Of a stretch of DNA of 64,000 nucleotides, positions 24,501 through 37,774 are shown piece by piece. The DNA comes from Dimorphilus gyrociliatus (lineage: Eukaryota > Annelida > Polychaeta > Dinophilidae). The stretch spans positions 1,767,167 to 1,831,166 of the forward strand of contig CAJFCJ010000005.1 in NCBI GenBank assembly GCA_904063045.1, given 5' to 3'. The notes beneath the pieces are model-generated. The model worked only from the letters and a program-made list of their open reading frames with translations. It made no database searches and had not been told where the DNA came from. Positions within the stretch are counted from its first letter, which is position 1; each line of letters starts with the position of its first letter. Made by a program: the position numbers and the translations under genes.

Positions 24501-25565
24501 AATTCGCCGGAGTACATTATTTTACGAAGAGAGGTTTCGGTGAGATACAGCATGATAGCGATTCCGAAGACGAATGGATGGATGACGAAGAATTGGAATG
24601 CGATATCAGTTGTACACCCGTCACCACCTTCTGCTATAATAACGTATATGCTGTATATATAAATATATAATATAAATAAGTGAATATTTATATGTATGTA
24701 TATATAAGTATATATTGTATATTTATAATATATACATTATCTTATATACTTTACATATATACATATATAAGCCTATATAACGTAAATATTTACTCTAAAA
24801 ACTTATCTATAAGACAGTAGTTGTGAAAAGCATTAAATTTTAAAACATGTTTTATATTATAATTAATTAAACAAGTAAGGTAAATAGATTGAGCCTATAT
24901 ATTAGAATTTATGCTTTTCTTCCGCCGTTCCGACGCCTCCTTCTGACCTTGAAACAAAAAAAAACTCCAATACAGAAATCATCAGTCTACACAGAAAATA
25001 ATCATATAACTTTATACGAAGAAAGATCTCCAACTAATTATTGGAACAATCGAAATAAGAATAGGACATTATCTACTTCAAATTCGCCAAAAAATACAAC
25101 TCATGGTGATTCCTGTTTATACAAATTTTATAGATGTTTACAAGTAAGTTTGTTTTCAAAGTTTTTCTATTTTTTATCTTCTTCATCCTTTTTGTCGCAA
25201 CTCGATTTTGTAAATGAGTGAACTAGCTTTTATGTAAACAACATATCTAATTAAGGGCTTCTGATTGAGGGAGTTTGTCCCATTTAAAGAAAAAAAAACA
25301 AAAAGAATAAATTTTGTTAGTTTGTAAAGGTCGCATGTGGTTTGCATATAAACTCAAGTGTCTGACTAATAAATTAAATGACGGGCAGAGCAACCTCAAG
25401 TACCGACGATTAATGATTAGAGGAGCGGACAAGCGCGATGTCAACCGTGTTTCCAAGATTGACAGAGTGTCCAGGGTACTTTTTCCACTATCCTACCTTC
25501 TGCTGAATGTTATCTATTGGTTGTCATACCTATCAAGACACACGAATGAACCAATTCGTTGGTAA
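21568..25565 (+). CDS. Cys-loop ligand-gated ion channel subunit A (GABA-A alpha/GRD-like)
   Basis: Exons: 21621(or upstream)-21711, 21805-21872, 22670-22783, 22871-22998, 23513-23549, 23643-23655 (13 nt), 23712-23744, 23887-24027, 24094-24246, 24369-24643, 24976-25143, 25359-25565. From the in-frame ATG 21621 they join to 475 aa. Landmarks: [24 protein letters not shown], Cys-loop CPMYLQDFPLDEQLC, M1 from [12 protein letters not shown]2 [11 protein letters not shown] preceded by ATADR, M3 [13 protein letters not shown], a long acidic intracellular loop and M4 [16 protein letters not shown]. The M2-M3 region resembles insect GRD/GABA-A alpha-type subunits, so GABA or a related transmitter is the likely ligand. 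The signal peptide is unresolved: a perfect one (from ATG 21568) sits in another frame. It converges on a paralogue 350 bp away. Confidence 0.85.
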
Positions 25566-25915
25566 CGGTGTGCCATCTGCTGGCATCCAAACATCTTCAT
25601 TTTCAACAATCGAAAAAATTTCAATTATATGCTAAAAAACACTTTTACAAGACAAAAAATGATTATGCAATCTAAGAGATTTTTAATAAAAAAAAAGAAA
25701 TACTGATAAAATCATGTTTATTCTTTCTCTGTTTATTTCTATTGATTGTTTTTTGTTTTTTTTAAAAAAAAATAAAGCAAAAAAAAAGAAAAAGAGTACA
25801 GTGGAGGAAAGATATACGATGAGTTGTAATAAATTTTCTTTCCTCTTTGAAGGAAGAAAATAGGCTTTTAAGAGCAGCTTTTTTCTTCTTTCTTTTTTTT
25901 CTCCTCTTCATTCTT
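25566..25915. other. Shared 3' spacer between the two receptor genes
   Basis: 350 bp between the two stop codons, with poly-A/poly-T runs expected of back-to-back 3' ends. A CTCF-like motif (gccatctgctggc) lies at about 25572-25584. No coding sequence. Confidence 0.5.
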
Positions 25916-28900
25916 TCACATTAATGCTCCTGTTCCGTCGCTATTTGATCCAAGGTACAGATTCCAATAAAAGATATTGAGTAAAGTGAAAGCAGTCGGA
26001 AAAAGAATTCTGGAGGCCTTATCGATTTTGCTAACCGAATTAATACCGTCTGAACTACGAACTTTCATATCCCGATAAGCCGAACTTCCGGTAATACAAT
26101 GATATAATTTAGAGCAACATCTCTCTTGATCAGATGATTTCAAGCTGTGAAACGACGGCGTCTCTTTCTCTGAAGTTCCATTTAATTTCGATGTGTATTT
26201 TTTCTTCTGACTTACATAGTATATTTTGTCATTAGCCTATTTAAAAGAAAATTAAATATAATAAAACTATATGTCATACTTGATATACTAATGGCTGTAT
26301 AAGGATCTTTTTAGCGCCTAAAATAAAGTTAATTGAGACAAATCAGCGCATGGTACCTTTTCGCTTAAAGGAATTTGCTTTCCATCTGAGTAAGTTCCAC
26401 TTGTTAAAATTTCAATCTCCTCATCGTCAGCAACAGAGTATTCCTCCTCCTCTTCTTCCCCTTCATCTAAATCTGATTCCTGCACTACCTCACCACTACC
26501 GTGCTTTGTAAAAAAATGAACGCTAGCAAATTGTATGATAGCTGCTAGGACAAATGCAAAGCACATGTTGACGAAGTAGTCAAGGGCAGTTGAATAAGAA
26601 ACCTGTTTAAAAAACAGAAGACATGAGCAAATAGAATCCTTGAAAATATATAGAAAATAAAAAAAGGTGGTTCTGTAATTGGTTAACAAAAAATCTTAGC
26701 CATCATTTTTATTACTTTACCCTTTGACAAACATTAAATATATATACTGTATATTCGATTTAGATTATAATAAACCATGTAGAAAATGAGGAAAATTGTT
26801 TTGCTTCATCGATAATTGAAGAACACGAGAAATATATACAAAAAAAAAGGTAGAATATAAATTATGGAAGAGAAGAATACCTTTGGAAGATCGCTTCTGT
26901 TATCAACTCCAACGAATACCATTGTTAAAACAGTTGTTATTCCTTAATATATAAATTTTGGTCAGATTTTCTACTTGTATTTAATAAATATGAAATAAAT
27001 TCCTTTACCTAATGTTATCCTATCGGCAGTTGCTTCTCTATTTATCCAAAATGCTACCCATGATAAAATAACCAGAAGTGAACAAGGAACGTAAACATTA
27101 ATTAAAAAATAGCCCATATGTCTTTTAAGAGTAAAAGTAACGTGAAGAAGAGAGAATTGATCTGTTAAAACAGATGAAAGGATAAATGAACAGAATGAAG
27201 AGTATATATACCAATATATACTAATATATATATAGTTTCTATAATAATTGACAGAAGGAAAAAGAGAGGAAACATGTTTTTTTTATATATAGGGCTTCCT
27301 TTTGTGATATTTTTAAGATTTCACACCAATATTAGGGAACATAGGATGGGCAAGCAGTTTCATACGTGATTTGGTTGTCGAAATGTAAGGGAAGGAAAAA
27401 CAGAAAGAAACGATAGAAAAACAGGATGATTACCTTGTCCATGAAAAATTGTTTTGTTCCCTTGAGGAAAGTTGATCAGATCGAACTGGGATAGGGTCAT
27501 ATCAGACGCCATCTTGATCGAACTTCCCGCCCCGTAGGTCCATTTATAAAGGACGTCGGATATTCTATAGCCATGGCTGGCTAATCGTAAAGGACAGTTC
27601 TGTGTATCCATCGGAAAATTTTCAAGGTGCATTGGGCAGGTAGCTTTTATAGTAAGCCTGTTATTTCAATAGGAGTATATAAAATATATATATATGTAGG
27701 ACTATTAGGCAATATATAAACAGTATAACGTAATAAAAAAAAGCCGACCAACAAAAACAAAGCTAAATGAGCCTTGGTAAAGTGCAAACGAAAACACATT
27801 TCAAGTAGGAAATGAGAATTTATTTAGACGCTTTCTCTCATTCAAGCTTCTTAAAATGATAGAAAGAGACGGAAACTTTGCTTAATGATAAAAAAAAGGA
27901 AATAGTCTTAAAAGAATAATTTAAAAAATATATATACAAACCTCATTGAGTATAAAATTCTACCATCTTTGTTAACTCTTAACAACTTGTTAGGTGATGT
28001 TACCGTGTGCAAATACGATTGTTTGCCGTTTAAAAAATGAGTATCCGGCTTCCAGATTTTCTCAAGAAAGGTAATACTAACACGTAGAGTCTCTATATCA
28101 CCGGCCTCAAATTCTAATCGCTTATCGACCCAACTTTGACGGAAGTAACAATCCATCTGATAAGCCATATCCCTCTCGGAGACTGGACCCATACTTCTAA
28201 CATTTAGATTAACGTCAACTAGAGTCGGTGCCCCTGAAATCGAAAGGAGTTTAAGGATAACTTTTATCCCTCTCTATTTTATCTCGCTTCCTTTCTTTCA
28301 TTCTTGTATACAAATATAAAGGGGAAGGAGGAGGAAGGAGAGAGAGGATATAAAGATTCCCTCGAAAAAATAGCTCTTCTAAATAAATAAGAAAAAATAT
28401 TCCAATAAATCGCTTATGGGGAATTATATGGTCGCAATCTCATTACGATTATTCATTTAAGGAACGAGAGTCTACAAGTAATAAATGTAAAAAAACTAAG
28501 GACAAATATAAAGAGTTTTTAAAGTAAACATATAATATACAGAGTATATATTTAATATCTATTTTCTACCCCTTTTTTCCCCTTACCGCAATTCCTTTCC
28601 CCCTCTGTCCAATCGACCAGATTTTTTTTTCTTCTTCTATTCATATTGTATATACTATATTCATACACCTTCTATAAATATATACGCTGTATATACAGTA
28701 TATAAAAGAAAGATGAACATATAAAAAAAATCAAGAAGAAAAAAACCGAACGCCATCATCGAAAAGTCGATAATCACCTCCGAATCCCGGTCGCAATCTC
28801 TTATCATATCCCTGGAGAAGTTTATCCAAAAGTTGTGTTGTATTTCGAACGATTTCTTCCCTATTTTGCCACGTTGAATTCTTCGAAACCACACCGTCCA

Positions 28901-28937
28901 AGGGTGATAAGACAACCGTTACCAACAATAAAAACAT
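25916..28937 (-). CDS. Cys-loop ligand-gated ion channel subunit B (GABA-A alpha/GRD-like)
   Basis: Seven coding exons: 28937-28778, 28233-27942, 27657-27434, 27161-27009, 26942-26881, 26602-26357, 26236-25916; 485 aa, all phases consistent. The start ATG is followed by a signal peptide (MFLLLVTVVLSPLDG). Landmarks: [25 protein letters not shown], Cys-loop CPMHLENFPMDTQNC, WTYGAGSS, M1 GYFLINVYVPC, ATADR before M2, M2 beginning GITTVLTM, M3 ALDYFVNMCFAFVLA, an intracellular loop with a run of Glu and a basic stretch, and M4 ILFPTAFTLLNIFYW. It is a paralogue of subunit A. Members assemble as pentameric neurotransmitter-gated channels in the plasma membrane. The M2 C-terminal half (VFVGVDNRSD) departs from the usual LTMTTL-type sequence. 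Confidence 0.87.
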
Positions 28938-29294
28938 TTCGCCTCCTTATCTTTTTCTTTCTTCTACCGACGAAAAGCGTTTATCCAATAGCTAACGTCA
29001 GTTACGTTTTGCCGCCGTCTCCATCATACAGACAGCGCCGTTATTTATCTCCGGGGCGTCTCTCATTCCCTATTCCTTTATTTACTTTTTAAAAAGACGC
29101 TTAATAGGTTAAACCGTTTATGCTTTAATTTTCCTTTACCTCACCAAATCCTTTTCTATTAGAGAAAGATATTCTCATTTATATTATAAAAAATAAATTG
29201 CTTGATAGATATTATACTGTATTTATACATACTGTATATACAGTCTAATATATATATATATATATGTATAGGCATATATGGTATATACCTTAAA

Positions 29295-29326
<32 letters not shown>

Positions 29327-30167
29327 CTTTATATATAGACATATAATTTACATATACATTATACTATATTTATAAATTTCGTACATACGCCAGTTTATTA
29401 AGTAAGTATTAACAAATAAAAATATGGAATGATATCAGTGAAGAAGTTAGGGATGCAACCAACTGACGGCTCAAAAGTACATTTTATAACAAACAACGTT
29501 TTCGATCAGCTTAATTCCAGATGGCGCCTTCGGGTAGGAATGTTTGCATAATATTACATTTCAGAATGCGACTCGAGTAAATCACAATAAAATAGAATAT
29601 TATCTTAATTAATAAAAGTATTATCTAAAAGATTTTGTAACTTTTATATAGTAAACTATAGAATTGTTTTTAAATTGGTCTATCCCATGAGAATTAGAAA
29701 AACTGATTAATAGACGATTTTGCGTTAATGAAAAAACGCTTAAGGTTTACTTAAATAACTTCACTGTCATAAAAAAGAAAAATCGAAAAAGTAGATTTAA
29801 TTAAATCCCAGGTGTTTAACTTTCATTCGTCATGTATGGTCTTATAACAGAATATGTATATAGTAATAAATTCTCTTCCTTAAAGGTAAGACAATTAACT
29901 GCAGATGGCGCATTGATTTCGTCATCAGTTACTTGAATAGACGAAATATAAATTTTATACAAACATCAGCTGGCAAAGTCATCATCAGAAAGCAACTTAT
30001 GTCCGTTTAAATTATTTCAGCTAATTTCAATGCAAAAGACGATTATGTAATAACTAAAATTCTCTTTTTATTCCATTCTTATAAAAAGTTTCTAAAACAG
30101 ATAAAAGGCCTACTTTATAAAAAAAAAAGAGAAATATTCAATGCTATTTTATGCCATAGGAATTCAC
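28938..30167. other. Spacer between receptor B and the DHRSX-like gene
   Basis: Non-coding. It contains (TA)n/(CA)n tracts (29215-29360) with TATACTGTATA palindromes, and two copies of an AGATGGCGC motif (29518-29527 and 29903-29911). A head region of receptor B lies at 28938-29090. Confidence 0.5.
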
Positions 30168-31393
30168 TTATTCTAAGTTTGTAAAATCAGAGCAACCAGT
30201 CATTTCAGCTGCCTTTGTGGTAAACTTTTGCGACAATTCTTCATTTAGAGCAGTTGCTTCAATAGTTTCAAATGTGCATTCGCTATTTAAATAAAAAATA
30301 CAAAAAATTACTATACTTATTTAAAGCTATTTTAGACAATTAGCTTACCCATATAATTTTCCCGTTACATCCTTCTCTTCTTCAGCAACAGCCGCTTGAA
30401 TTATGCTTTGCGCTCCATCTTTTGGAGCTTTCATTAAAAACCAAACAATTGGACTAAGTGATATTCTTAGAAAAGAATTTTGCTTAAAAGGCATATGTCT
30501 TTGGGCACCAGTGTTAACGACTCCAGGTTGAATGGCATTGATGCATACCTCACTACTCGGTATTTGCTTACTTAGCACGAGTGTATCAAGTAAAATTGCT
30601 AATTTTGATTGCGAATATGCTTCACCAGGAGTGTAAGAACGCGATTCGAAATTCAGATCATCCGTATTCACTTCGGCTATGCGATAAGCATGAGCTGTGA
30701 CATTAACAACACGGCTACCAGGATTTTTACGCAACAAAGGCATAAGAAGACGAGTTAATAAGTATGGTCCTGCGTAAAAAGATGAATTACAGCTTTTTTT
30801 AAAAGCGACGTCTCTAATTTTAAATTATTGCCTTCTTACCTAAGTAATTGACAGCTAAATGAAGTTCGAAACCATCCTTAGATTTGCCTTCGGGGTGACA
30901 CATAATGCCCGCATTGTTTACCAAGATGTTCAAACGCTCATACTTTGTTTCAATCTGTTTTACTACTTCTCTAATTGATTCAAAACTCGCCATATCAATT
31001 TCCATAACGTCAACGTCGGCTTTAGGAAATCTTGTTTTTAGCAAACTCAAAGCTTCTTGGCCCTTTTCCATACATCTAACACCCATTATTACCTTGGCTC
31101 CTCTCTCTGCAAAGTCCGCACACGTGGCAAATCCAATGCCTCCATTACCCCCAGTAACAAAAGCAATTTTGTCCTTTAGCGAAACTGTACTTTGACATTG
31201 TGCTCCCCTCATGTACTGCCTATGAACGATAATATATTAATACAATTTCATCGTTACTTGAATTTGCTGAATCATGTTTAGAAACATACCGAATGGCGTA
31301 AACAACACCTATAACCACAGCGATTAGAATGGGATACCACGAGTTTATAAAATCTTCGCCGGGAGGCTTTCCGTCTGGAAACATCGAGCCCAT
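30168..31393 (-). CDS. DHRSX: DHRSX-like short-chain dehydrogenase/reductase
   Basis: Four exons, 31393-31290, 31219-30840, 30769-30349 and 30282-30168, join to 339 aa. An N-terminal hydrophobic helix (YPILIAVVIGVVYAI) is followed by a classical SDR domain: cofactor motif TGGNGGIG, NNAGIM, the catalytic YSQSK, and QPGVVNTG. The C-terminal part (MKAPKDGAQSII, then AAEMTGCSDFTN) resembles vertebrate DHRSX more than the retinol dehydrogenases RDH11-14. DHRSX acts on polyprenol/dolichol intermediates in dolichol synthesis at the ER; applying this here is inference. An oddity: the usual VSS-type segment carrying the catalytic Ser reads VVNVTAHAY, so the Ser appears replaced. It is head to head with the IP3-kinase gene, 612 bp between ATGs. 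Confidence 0.8.
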
Positions 31394-32005
31394 CTTTTTG
31401 GACTCTTATTGTATTGGATTGACACTGTCAATGGAATAAATCGATATCGATAAGAGTTATTTCAATCGCATCGGGATTTGAAAGCCCTAGTGAAGTAAAA
31501 CATAATTGACTATCTAATCAATTATTATCTAAAAATTTAAGGAAGCATATATATGTGCTTTAGTAAATGCAAATATATTTAAATTGATTAATATCATAAT
31601 TATAAATTTAACTTTTATTAGTCTTCTAAAGTAATTTGCCTTTCTGAATCGTATATCGAATTATACGATAAATACATCGAATCGAAAAATATAAAACTTA
31701 TTCTCGTTGATAAAAATGGAACAAGTTGCAAAAGTAAAAATATTGTTATAAATCATGTATAATAAACGTTAGAAGTAAAGTTTAACGATAAAACTACAAA
31801 CTTTCAAAGATTTTTCATACGTAAACAGTTCTGTCTACGTCACTACCGGTCGGTCACATGGCCTACTGAACAACAGTCGACAGAAAGTAGGCCTCTTCAC
31901 AACTGATTATTCACTTTAAGCATGCGATCTAACAAATATTCAACTGTTATTTTTATACTCCAACTGCCAATTTAACCCAAGGTAACAATTATCATCTGAA
32001 CTGAA
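31394..32005. promoter_or_regulatory. Divergent promoter region between DHRSX-like and IP3-kinase genes
   Basis: Head-to-head spacer. At about 31830-31895 it contains a CRE-like ctacgtcac, a GTCACATG E/M-box-like site and two TAGGCCT-type motifs within about 60 bp, the most GC-rich part of the spacer. It is likely to drive at least the plus-strand gene. Confidence 0.4.
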
Positions 32006-34481
32006 ATGAAACCCAATTTAATATCAGAAGAATCTGAGAATGATGAGAAGGGAGATTTTATACAAATCTCTGGTCATAAAGGGATCTGTAAATCAGCATC
32101 GTCGAAAACTATTTATAAGAAACTTAAGAATGGAAATAACGAAAATTATGCCTATTTAAAGGCTATGGAAGATGAATATGCCAGAGTTTGTATTCCAAGA
32201 TTTTTTAGGGCTTTAAAAGACGGTGATCAAGCTCTTATCGAATTGGAGAACTTAATGCAGTACTTTAAAAGTCCAAATATTATGGATATCAAGCTGGGCT
32301 GTAGGACCTTTGAAGAAAACGAGGTACAAAGTACTGTTTTACGGGAGGATTTATACGATAAAATGCTGAAATTATACCCCGACTGCTGTAGTGAGGAGGA
32401 GAAGAGGGAGAAAGCTGTGACAAAATTAAGGTCAATAGTTCATTTTTCTTTATTAACATTTTAGAATTCTATAAATTCTATATTGTCTCTATTTAAGGTC
32501 AATTTTATTAGCGGAATCGGATATTTCATACAGGGTAATTAATTGATTTTGCGCCTAGCAAGTCTTAAGAATTAATATAGTTAGAAATTTGCCTTTACAG
32601 CTGTAATTTAGAGGGAGAATGTTATTTTTTATTTACATTTAGGAAATAGAAATTAATAATAAACTAAACAATGAATAGTCCAAGATTTTCACTTATTAAT
32701 AATACTTATCAGTATATATATATATATATATATATGCTGTATATACACATACGTATCTCTCTCTCTATATATAATACTCAATATTACTAGGTACTATACA
32801 TTGCATATTTATATTTATGTAACATATAAACACTAAAATATTGTTTATTAAAAGATCTTTGATTTCAAATGAATCACGATTTTTCCAGAGTTTTTATACT
32901 TTTTACAGACATCTAATACTTGTATATTAAAAGGATAAAAAGCATTTATCTCTATTCCAATCGGTTAAAAACAAAGTTCTCTTTTTACGAAATCGCTTAC
33001 GGTCTCTCTCTCTCTCTCTCTCTCGTTTATTGTGTAAAATAAAAATCTTTTATTACTTTTGTTACTTTTTTATAGAAATAAATTAAAAATCTTGATGCTT
33101 TTCTACTATTCTCTTTTCTCTCTTCAACTATTTCTGGATGTATAAAACATAGGGAAAATTGATTGTTACATATACTAATATATACAATATATGAATGTAT
33201 TCGCTAGTATATGATAATAGATGAAATGTCTTATTGAGTATTTTTGACGTATTGACCTTTTTTAACGACAAAGAGTTTTCTTTGAAGAGAAAACTTTTTA
33301 ATCTATACCTAATCTAATCATATAAATAGAAATTTCGCACGAGATACATAATGACTGTATTGTTTATATGATTCTAGATTAATATATACTTTGTATACAA
33401 ACATAAAAAATCTATATTTTAATAATTTTAACAAAAGTTTACTGATTATTAATAGGATATTAAGTCTTTTTTTAATATAGATCACACGATTTTTATTAGT
33501 ATTGGCAGGTAATGAATATACATTAGATTATATGTATCATTTAATCTATACCTATTCTGTATATAAATTACTTAGTATAAAATAAACATAGATCAATGTA
33601 TTTAGGTAGATTATTTCAAATTGTGAAATGGATCTCTTTATTTTTATATTTCAATACTTCACGAAAACATTGTTTATAATGTAGAAAGAAGAGTATTATA
33701 CATATAATTTATACAGTATATAAAGAACTATAGCCGCATACACGTTGCATGGTAAACGTATTAAAAAGTATAAGAATCAGGCATATATTACTAACAGGAA
33801 ATTGGTAAATGTGTGCTGTGCTCATTATAACTTATCGAAAGTCAATATTTGTTCCAGTCAAAATTATTTACTAAATGTAGAAATTTTTGGCCTTGTGGCA
33901 TTATATTTTTTTATTTTTAAAGCAAATTTCTTACTCAAAATGTAAACTCAAATATTAATATTTTAACATATATTTTATTAATGATTGTTATTAAATAATG
34001 ATATTAATTTTTTGTTACAACTATTTATTTTAATAGATATATGCAAGTTAGAGAAAAAATGTCTACTACTTCTAAGCTTTCCTTTAGGATTGAGGCAGTT
34101 CATAGTTCGACTGCAAAATATTCTCAGGACGTTAAAAAAATCACTAATTCCGTTCAAGTTTTGGATTGTTTTAAATTCTTTTTGAATAAGGCTCACGATA
34201 AAAGACTTTTGGAGACTTTAGTTGAAAGAATTAAGCAATTAAGATGTAATATAGAGAATAGTGAATTCTTTCAAACCCATCAAATAATAGGTAGTTCGTT
34301 ACTGCTAATACATGACGGATCAAATTGTGGTGCTTGGATCATTGATCTTGCACACGCAATCCCCGCTCCTGACGGAATACAGAGATTGAATCATAGAAGC
34401 GATTGGAAATTTGGTAATGGAGAAGATGGAATATTAACTGGTTTAGACAACATTATCCGCCTATTTCGATCATTCCTTTAG
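32006..34481 (+). CDS. ITPK: Inositol-1,4,5-trisphosphate 3-kinase (IPK family)
   Basis: Two exons, 32006-32430 and 34037-34481, join in phase 2 across a 1.6-kb intron to 289 aa. IPK family landmarks: the inositide-binding IMDIKLGCRTF (residues 92-102; family PxxxDxKxG), REDLYDKML, EKREKAVTKLRYMQ, SFRIEA, the SSLLLIHD motif (228-235) and the metal-binding Asp in WIIDLAHAIPAPDG (242-255; IDFGKT in mammals), then GNGEDGILTGLDNI. These match ITPKA/B/C closely. The reaction is ATP-dependent phosphorylation of Ins(1,4,5)P3 to Ins(1,3,4,5)P4, ending Ca2+ release. It is short: the N-terminal F-actin and calmodulin-binding extensions of mammalian enzymes are absent, although an upstream exon cannot be excluded. 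Confidence 0.9.
33003..33024. repeat. (TC)n microsatellite
   Basis: TC dinucleotide run inside the large intron of the IP3-kinase gene. Confidence 0.85.
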
Positions 34482-37400
34482 CAGTGAGATTAAAATTAAT
34501 ATTATATTTAGCATTCAAAAAAAGAGAACTATTTACATTCAAAACAAAAATAGAGTGATGCCAATTAAAATTTTTAAGCCACTTAGAGTGCCATAAATCA
34601 TTAAAATAAATGCATTAATTGCAAACAATTAAAAGAAAAATATATATTTAAAATGGCTATGGTAGTTAAAATTGTAATTTGAAGCTTAAAACAAATTCCA
34701 TTTATACAGTATAAATAAAATTTGCTTTATCTTTTCATTGTCATTCTACAAATCAAAATTGATCTCATTACCCTTTTGGTTTGTGTTTTTTTTTTTTAAA
34801 AGCGAGTTTGTCACACTCTGTTCTGCTGAAAGTTGTTTTGTCAAGTTTTTTTTTCCCATTTTTAGGTTTAACGGTTTAAGTTGTTTGCTTAAGCTTTATA
34901 AACTATGGTGCTATAATTTCTTTTTTGTTATGTATAAAGATTCAAAATTACGCAGAAAAAATTCCAAATATGCTAAAATGGGAAAAAAGTACTTTTTAAG
35001 GTCTAGTTTACCATTCCTCACGTGAAAAATGATTCTATGCAAAACAAGAAAGAGAAACTTCCAATGGCAAAATAATGTGTTATAGACACATATACAAAGA
35101 CATATATATATATATATATATATATATAGGTATAAACCAAATCCACATTAAGGGCACAATTAAAAGCTATCTTTCAAAGTTTATTACAAAAAATTTATTA
35201 TTTATATATATGTTGTTCTGGTTTGTTTATGTTTTGTCAAGGTTAAATCCAATAAATTGGTAACTGCAGAAAAAAAAACTATCTTATTGTAATGTTCAAA
35301 GAAAATACAAAAATATAATGATATTGATTGATTATAACCGATTTTCTTTACTTTTGTATTGAAATTTTATGGAAAGATACGATTTTTCGGTTTATTCAAC
35401 CGATATTCATTTTATTCTTTAGTAAATCAATAAAATAAGTTATTTAAGACTGGTGGCAAAAATATACTTGAAGATATTCTGCCTTGCAATTATTAGGGGT
35501 GAGTGAAATAAAATGGCTCAGGGTTTTTTCAAGGGTAGTACAGTCTACAGGAATATCACTACTAAATCTGTTATCATACTTGTTCTCAATAGGACTGGTT
35601 TCCTATTATGTTTAAGTACATTCTACTGGTGTGGTGACGTCAATGATAAATAATAATACAAATATAGAAAGCAAACTTCCAGCTGTGTTTTTTCTTTCAA
35701 CCGTTTCCAGTAATAAACCTCGTACAACTTGTACAGTATTACAATTTTTAATTGTTATAAAAAAAACTAATAAATGAATAGGCACAGCGCCTTTTAAGCA
35801 AATTAAGCATATACTGTATGCATATATCTATCATCTATCTATATATCTATTTATATATATATAGTATATGTTATATAAATATATATAAATTTATATATAC
35901 TGTATATATATAGATAAATTGTAAAAATATTTATGACGTACAAGTTTTTATGTTACCTATTCTAGTTCTTAACTTAAACAAATGAAAAGGATCCAGTCAG
36001 ATTAATCAAACAACGTGCGATAACAAACTAGTGTTAGATAACGAAATACAATATTTTATCATATATTTTAAGGAGGAGGTTCGCTTTGCAAGTTGAAAAA
36101 CTAGTGTAGAGATATTTATTTGCTCTCTCTCTCTGTCTGTCTCTCTCTAAGTTCAATATATCAAAGAAACTTGCAAAATTAAAATTATAAATGCGTTCGT
36201 GCAACAAAAATTAGGCAATATACTATATTACAAGTACATTAACTGCATGATTCAATGCTTGAGGTGTCTAAATCTAATTTCTTTTTATTATATACTATAC
36301 ATTTCATATTTTCGTTTTGGAGTTACAGATAACCTTAGATTATTGAGTGGATTGAACCTACTTTTTTTTTATCAAATTTACACTTCACCTCTATAATAAA
36401 GGAAACTTATAATATACTTCATAATAAAACGACAAAAGAATAATAAGAGTAATTATGTCATTTATCGTTATATATTCAATTTTTTAATTTATAAATGGGA
36501 AATTTGTACCTATTATTTAAAGCCATACAGTAGTAGCTTTTAGTTCTTTACACATATACTAAAAATTTATTGATGCAATAAAACATAACAAAAAGGATGT
36601 TTATCATCTAGATATTATTCTTCCTTACTATCAATTTAGGTAGATTAAACCGGAAGTACAGATTTTTTTTGGTACTCTTAATTTTCATAATATTTATATT
36701 TAAATTATGATAACAATTATTTGTGCACAAATACACTGTAGCCTGGACAGTTATATATACATATATATACCACTTATACAGAGTATACTAATATATATAT
36801 ATATCTATACATACACAGTATATATACTCTATATAAGAGTGTCTATGTTTAAGCAAACACCCTATTTTTAAATTCTATGCATACTGTATATGAAGTATAC
36901 GTATGAGAGATTAATTAGTTAAAAGTAGGTCAATGTCTTACATTTGTCATTCGATTTATATTATCTTCTTATTTTTATAGGCCTTCAGAGAATACTCTCT
37001 CGATATTTATCGATAAGGAATTATATAAGCATATTCTTCATGTGACAGTATACCTAATAGATTCATCCGTAAAATCTAGGCTTGCTAAATTCGTGATTTA
37101 ATTGAACATGTGCGTGAACGTGTTTTCATTATCGAATTACACTTTAATTATATCTTTAGGGCCGAATATCATCCCAGAGTATTAAAGTATGTTAATATTA
37201 ATTAGCAAAAGCAATTTTATCACGAAAACCATGTTGAACATTCGATACTTTGAGCAGCTAAAAAAAGAAATTTAAATGTTTATAATGACGATATTCTTTT
37301 TAATAAGACGATCATTCAATTTGTTACGAAAGCAATTTCAGATTGGAATATAACAAGAAATAGATACTTTAGAATATTCATAAAAATATCTTGTAATGCA

Positions 37401-37774
37401 TAATTGCGAATAAGAACTACGTGATCAGTTATAAAATGTATAAAATATAGATATTCTACTTTATAAACTGTATATGCTTCAATACAATTGACACTAAACA
37501 GTTCCCAGAACCAATAGAATCATCAAGGTGAAAATTTTCTAGTCTACTATACCGGAAGGTTTAGGACAAGGTCTAAAGTAACGTGCAAACTGTACCGAAC
37601 AAATATATAAAATATTCTTAACATATGCAAATTTTTTTAATTTGAAAAAAAATTCGTGCAATCGAACTTTTACTGGAAACTGTAATATTATCCGACTTTA
37701 ATTTGACTATCGTTTCACTGCTCCATACTTAGTCCGCCCTCTGTAGTACAAATTGGATATAAGTGTTCTAGATT
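34482..37774. other. Large AT-rich gene desert
   Basis: 3.3 kb between the IP3-kinase gene and the 3' end of SMU1, with no supported coding exon. It holds (TA)n arrays (35103-35128, 35840-35915, 36755-36830), a (TC)n tract (36122-36150), several TATACWGTATA palindromes, and a slightly GC-richer patch with a gtgacgtcaa CRE-like site near 35634. The last ~250 bases are probably the SMU1 3' UTR. Confidence 0.5.

Noticed and set aside
34738-35263. Two plus-strand ORFs downstream of the IP3-kinase
   Set aside because: Phe/Lys-rich translations of AT-rich sequence and a (TA)n repeat; no motif.
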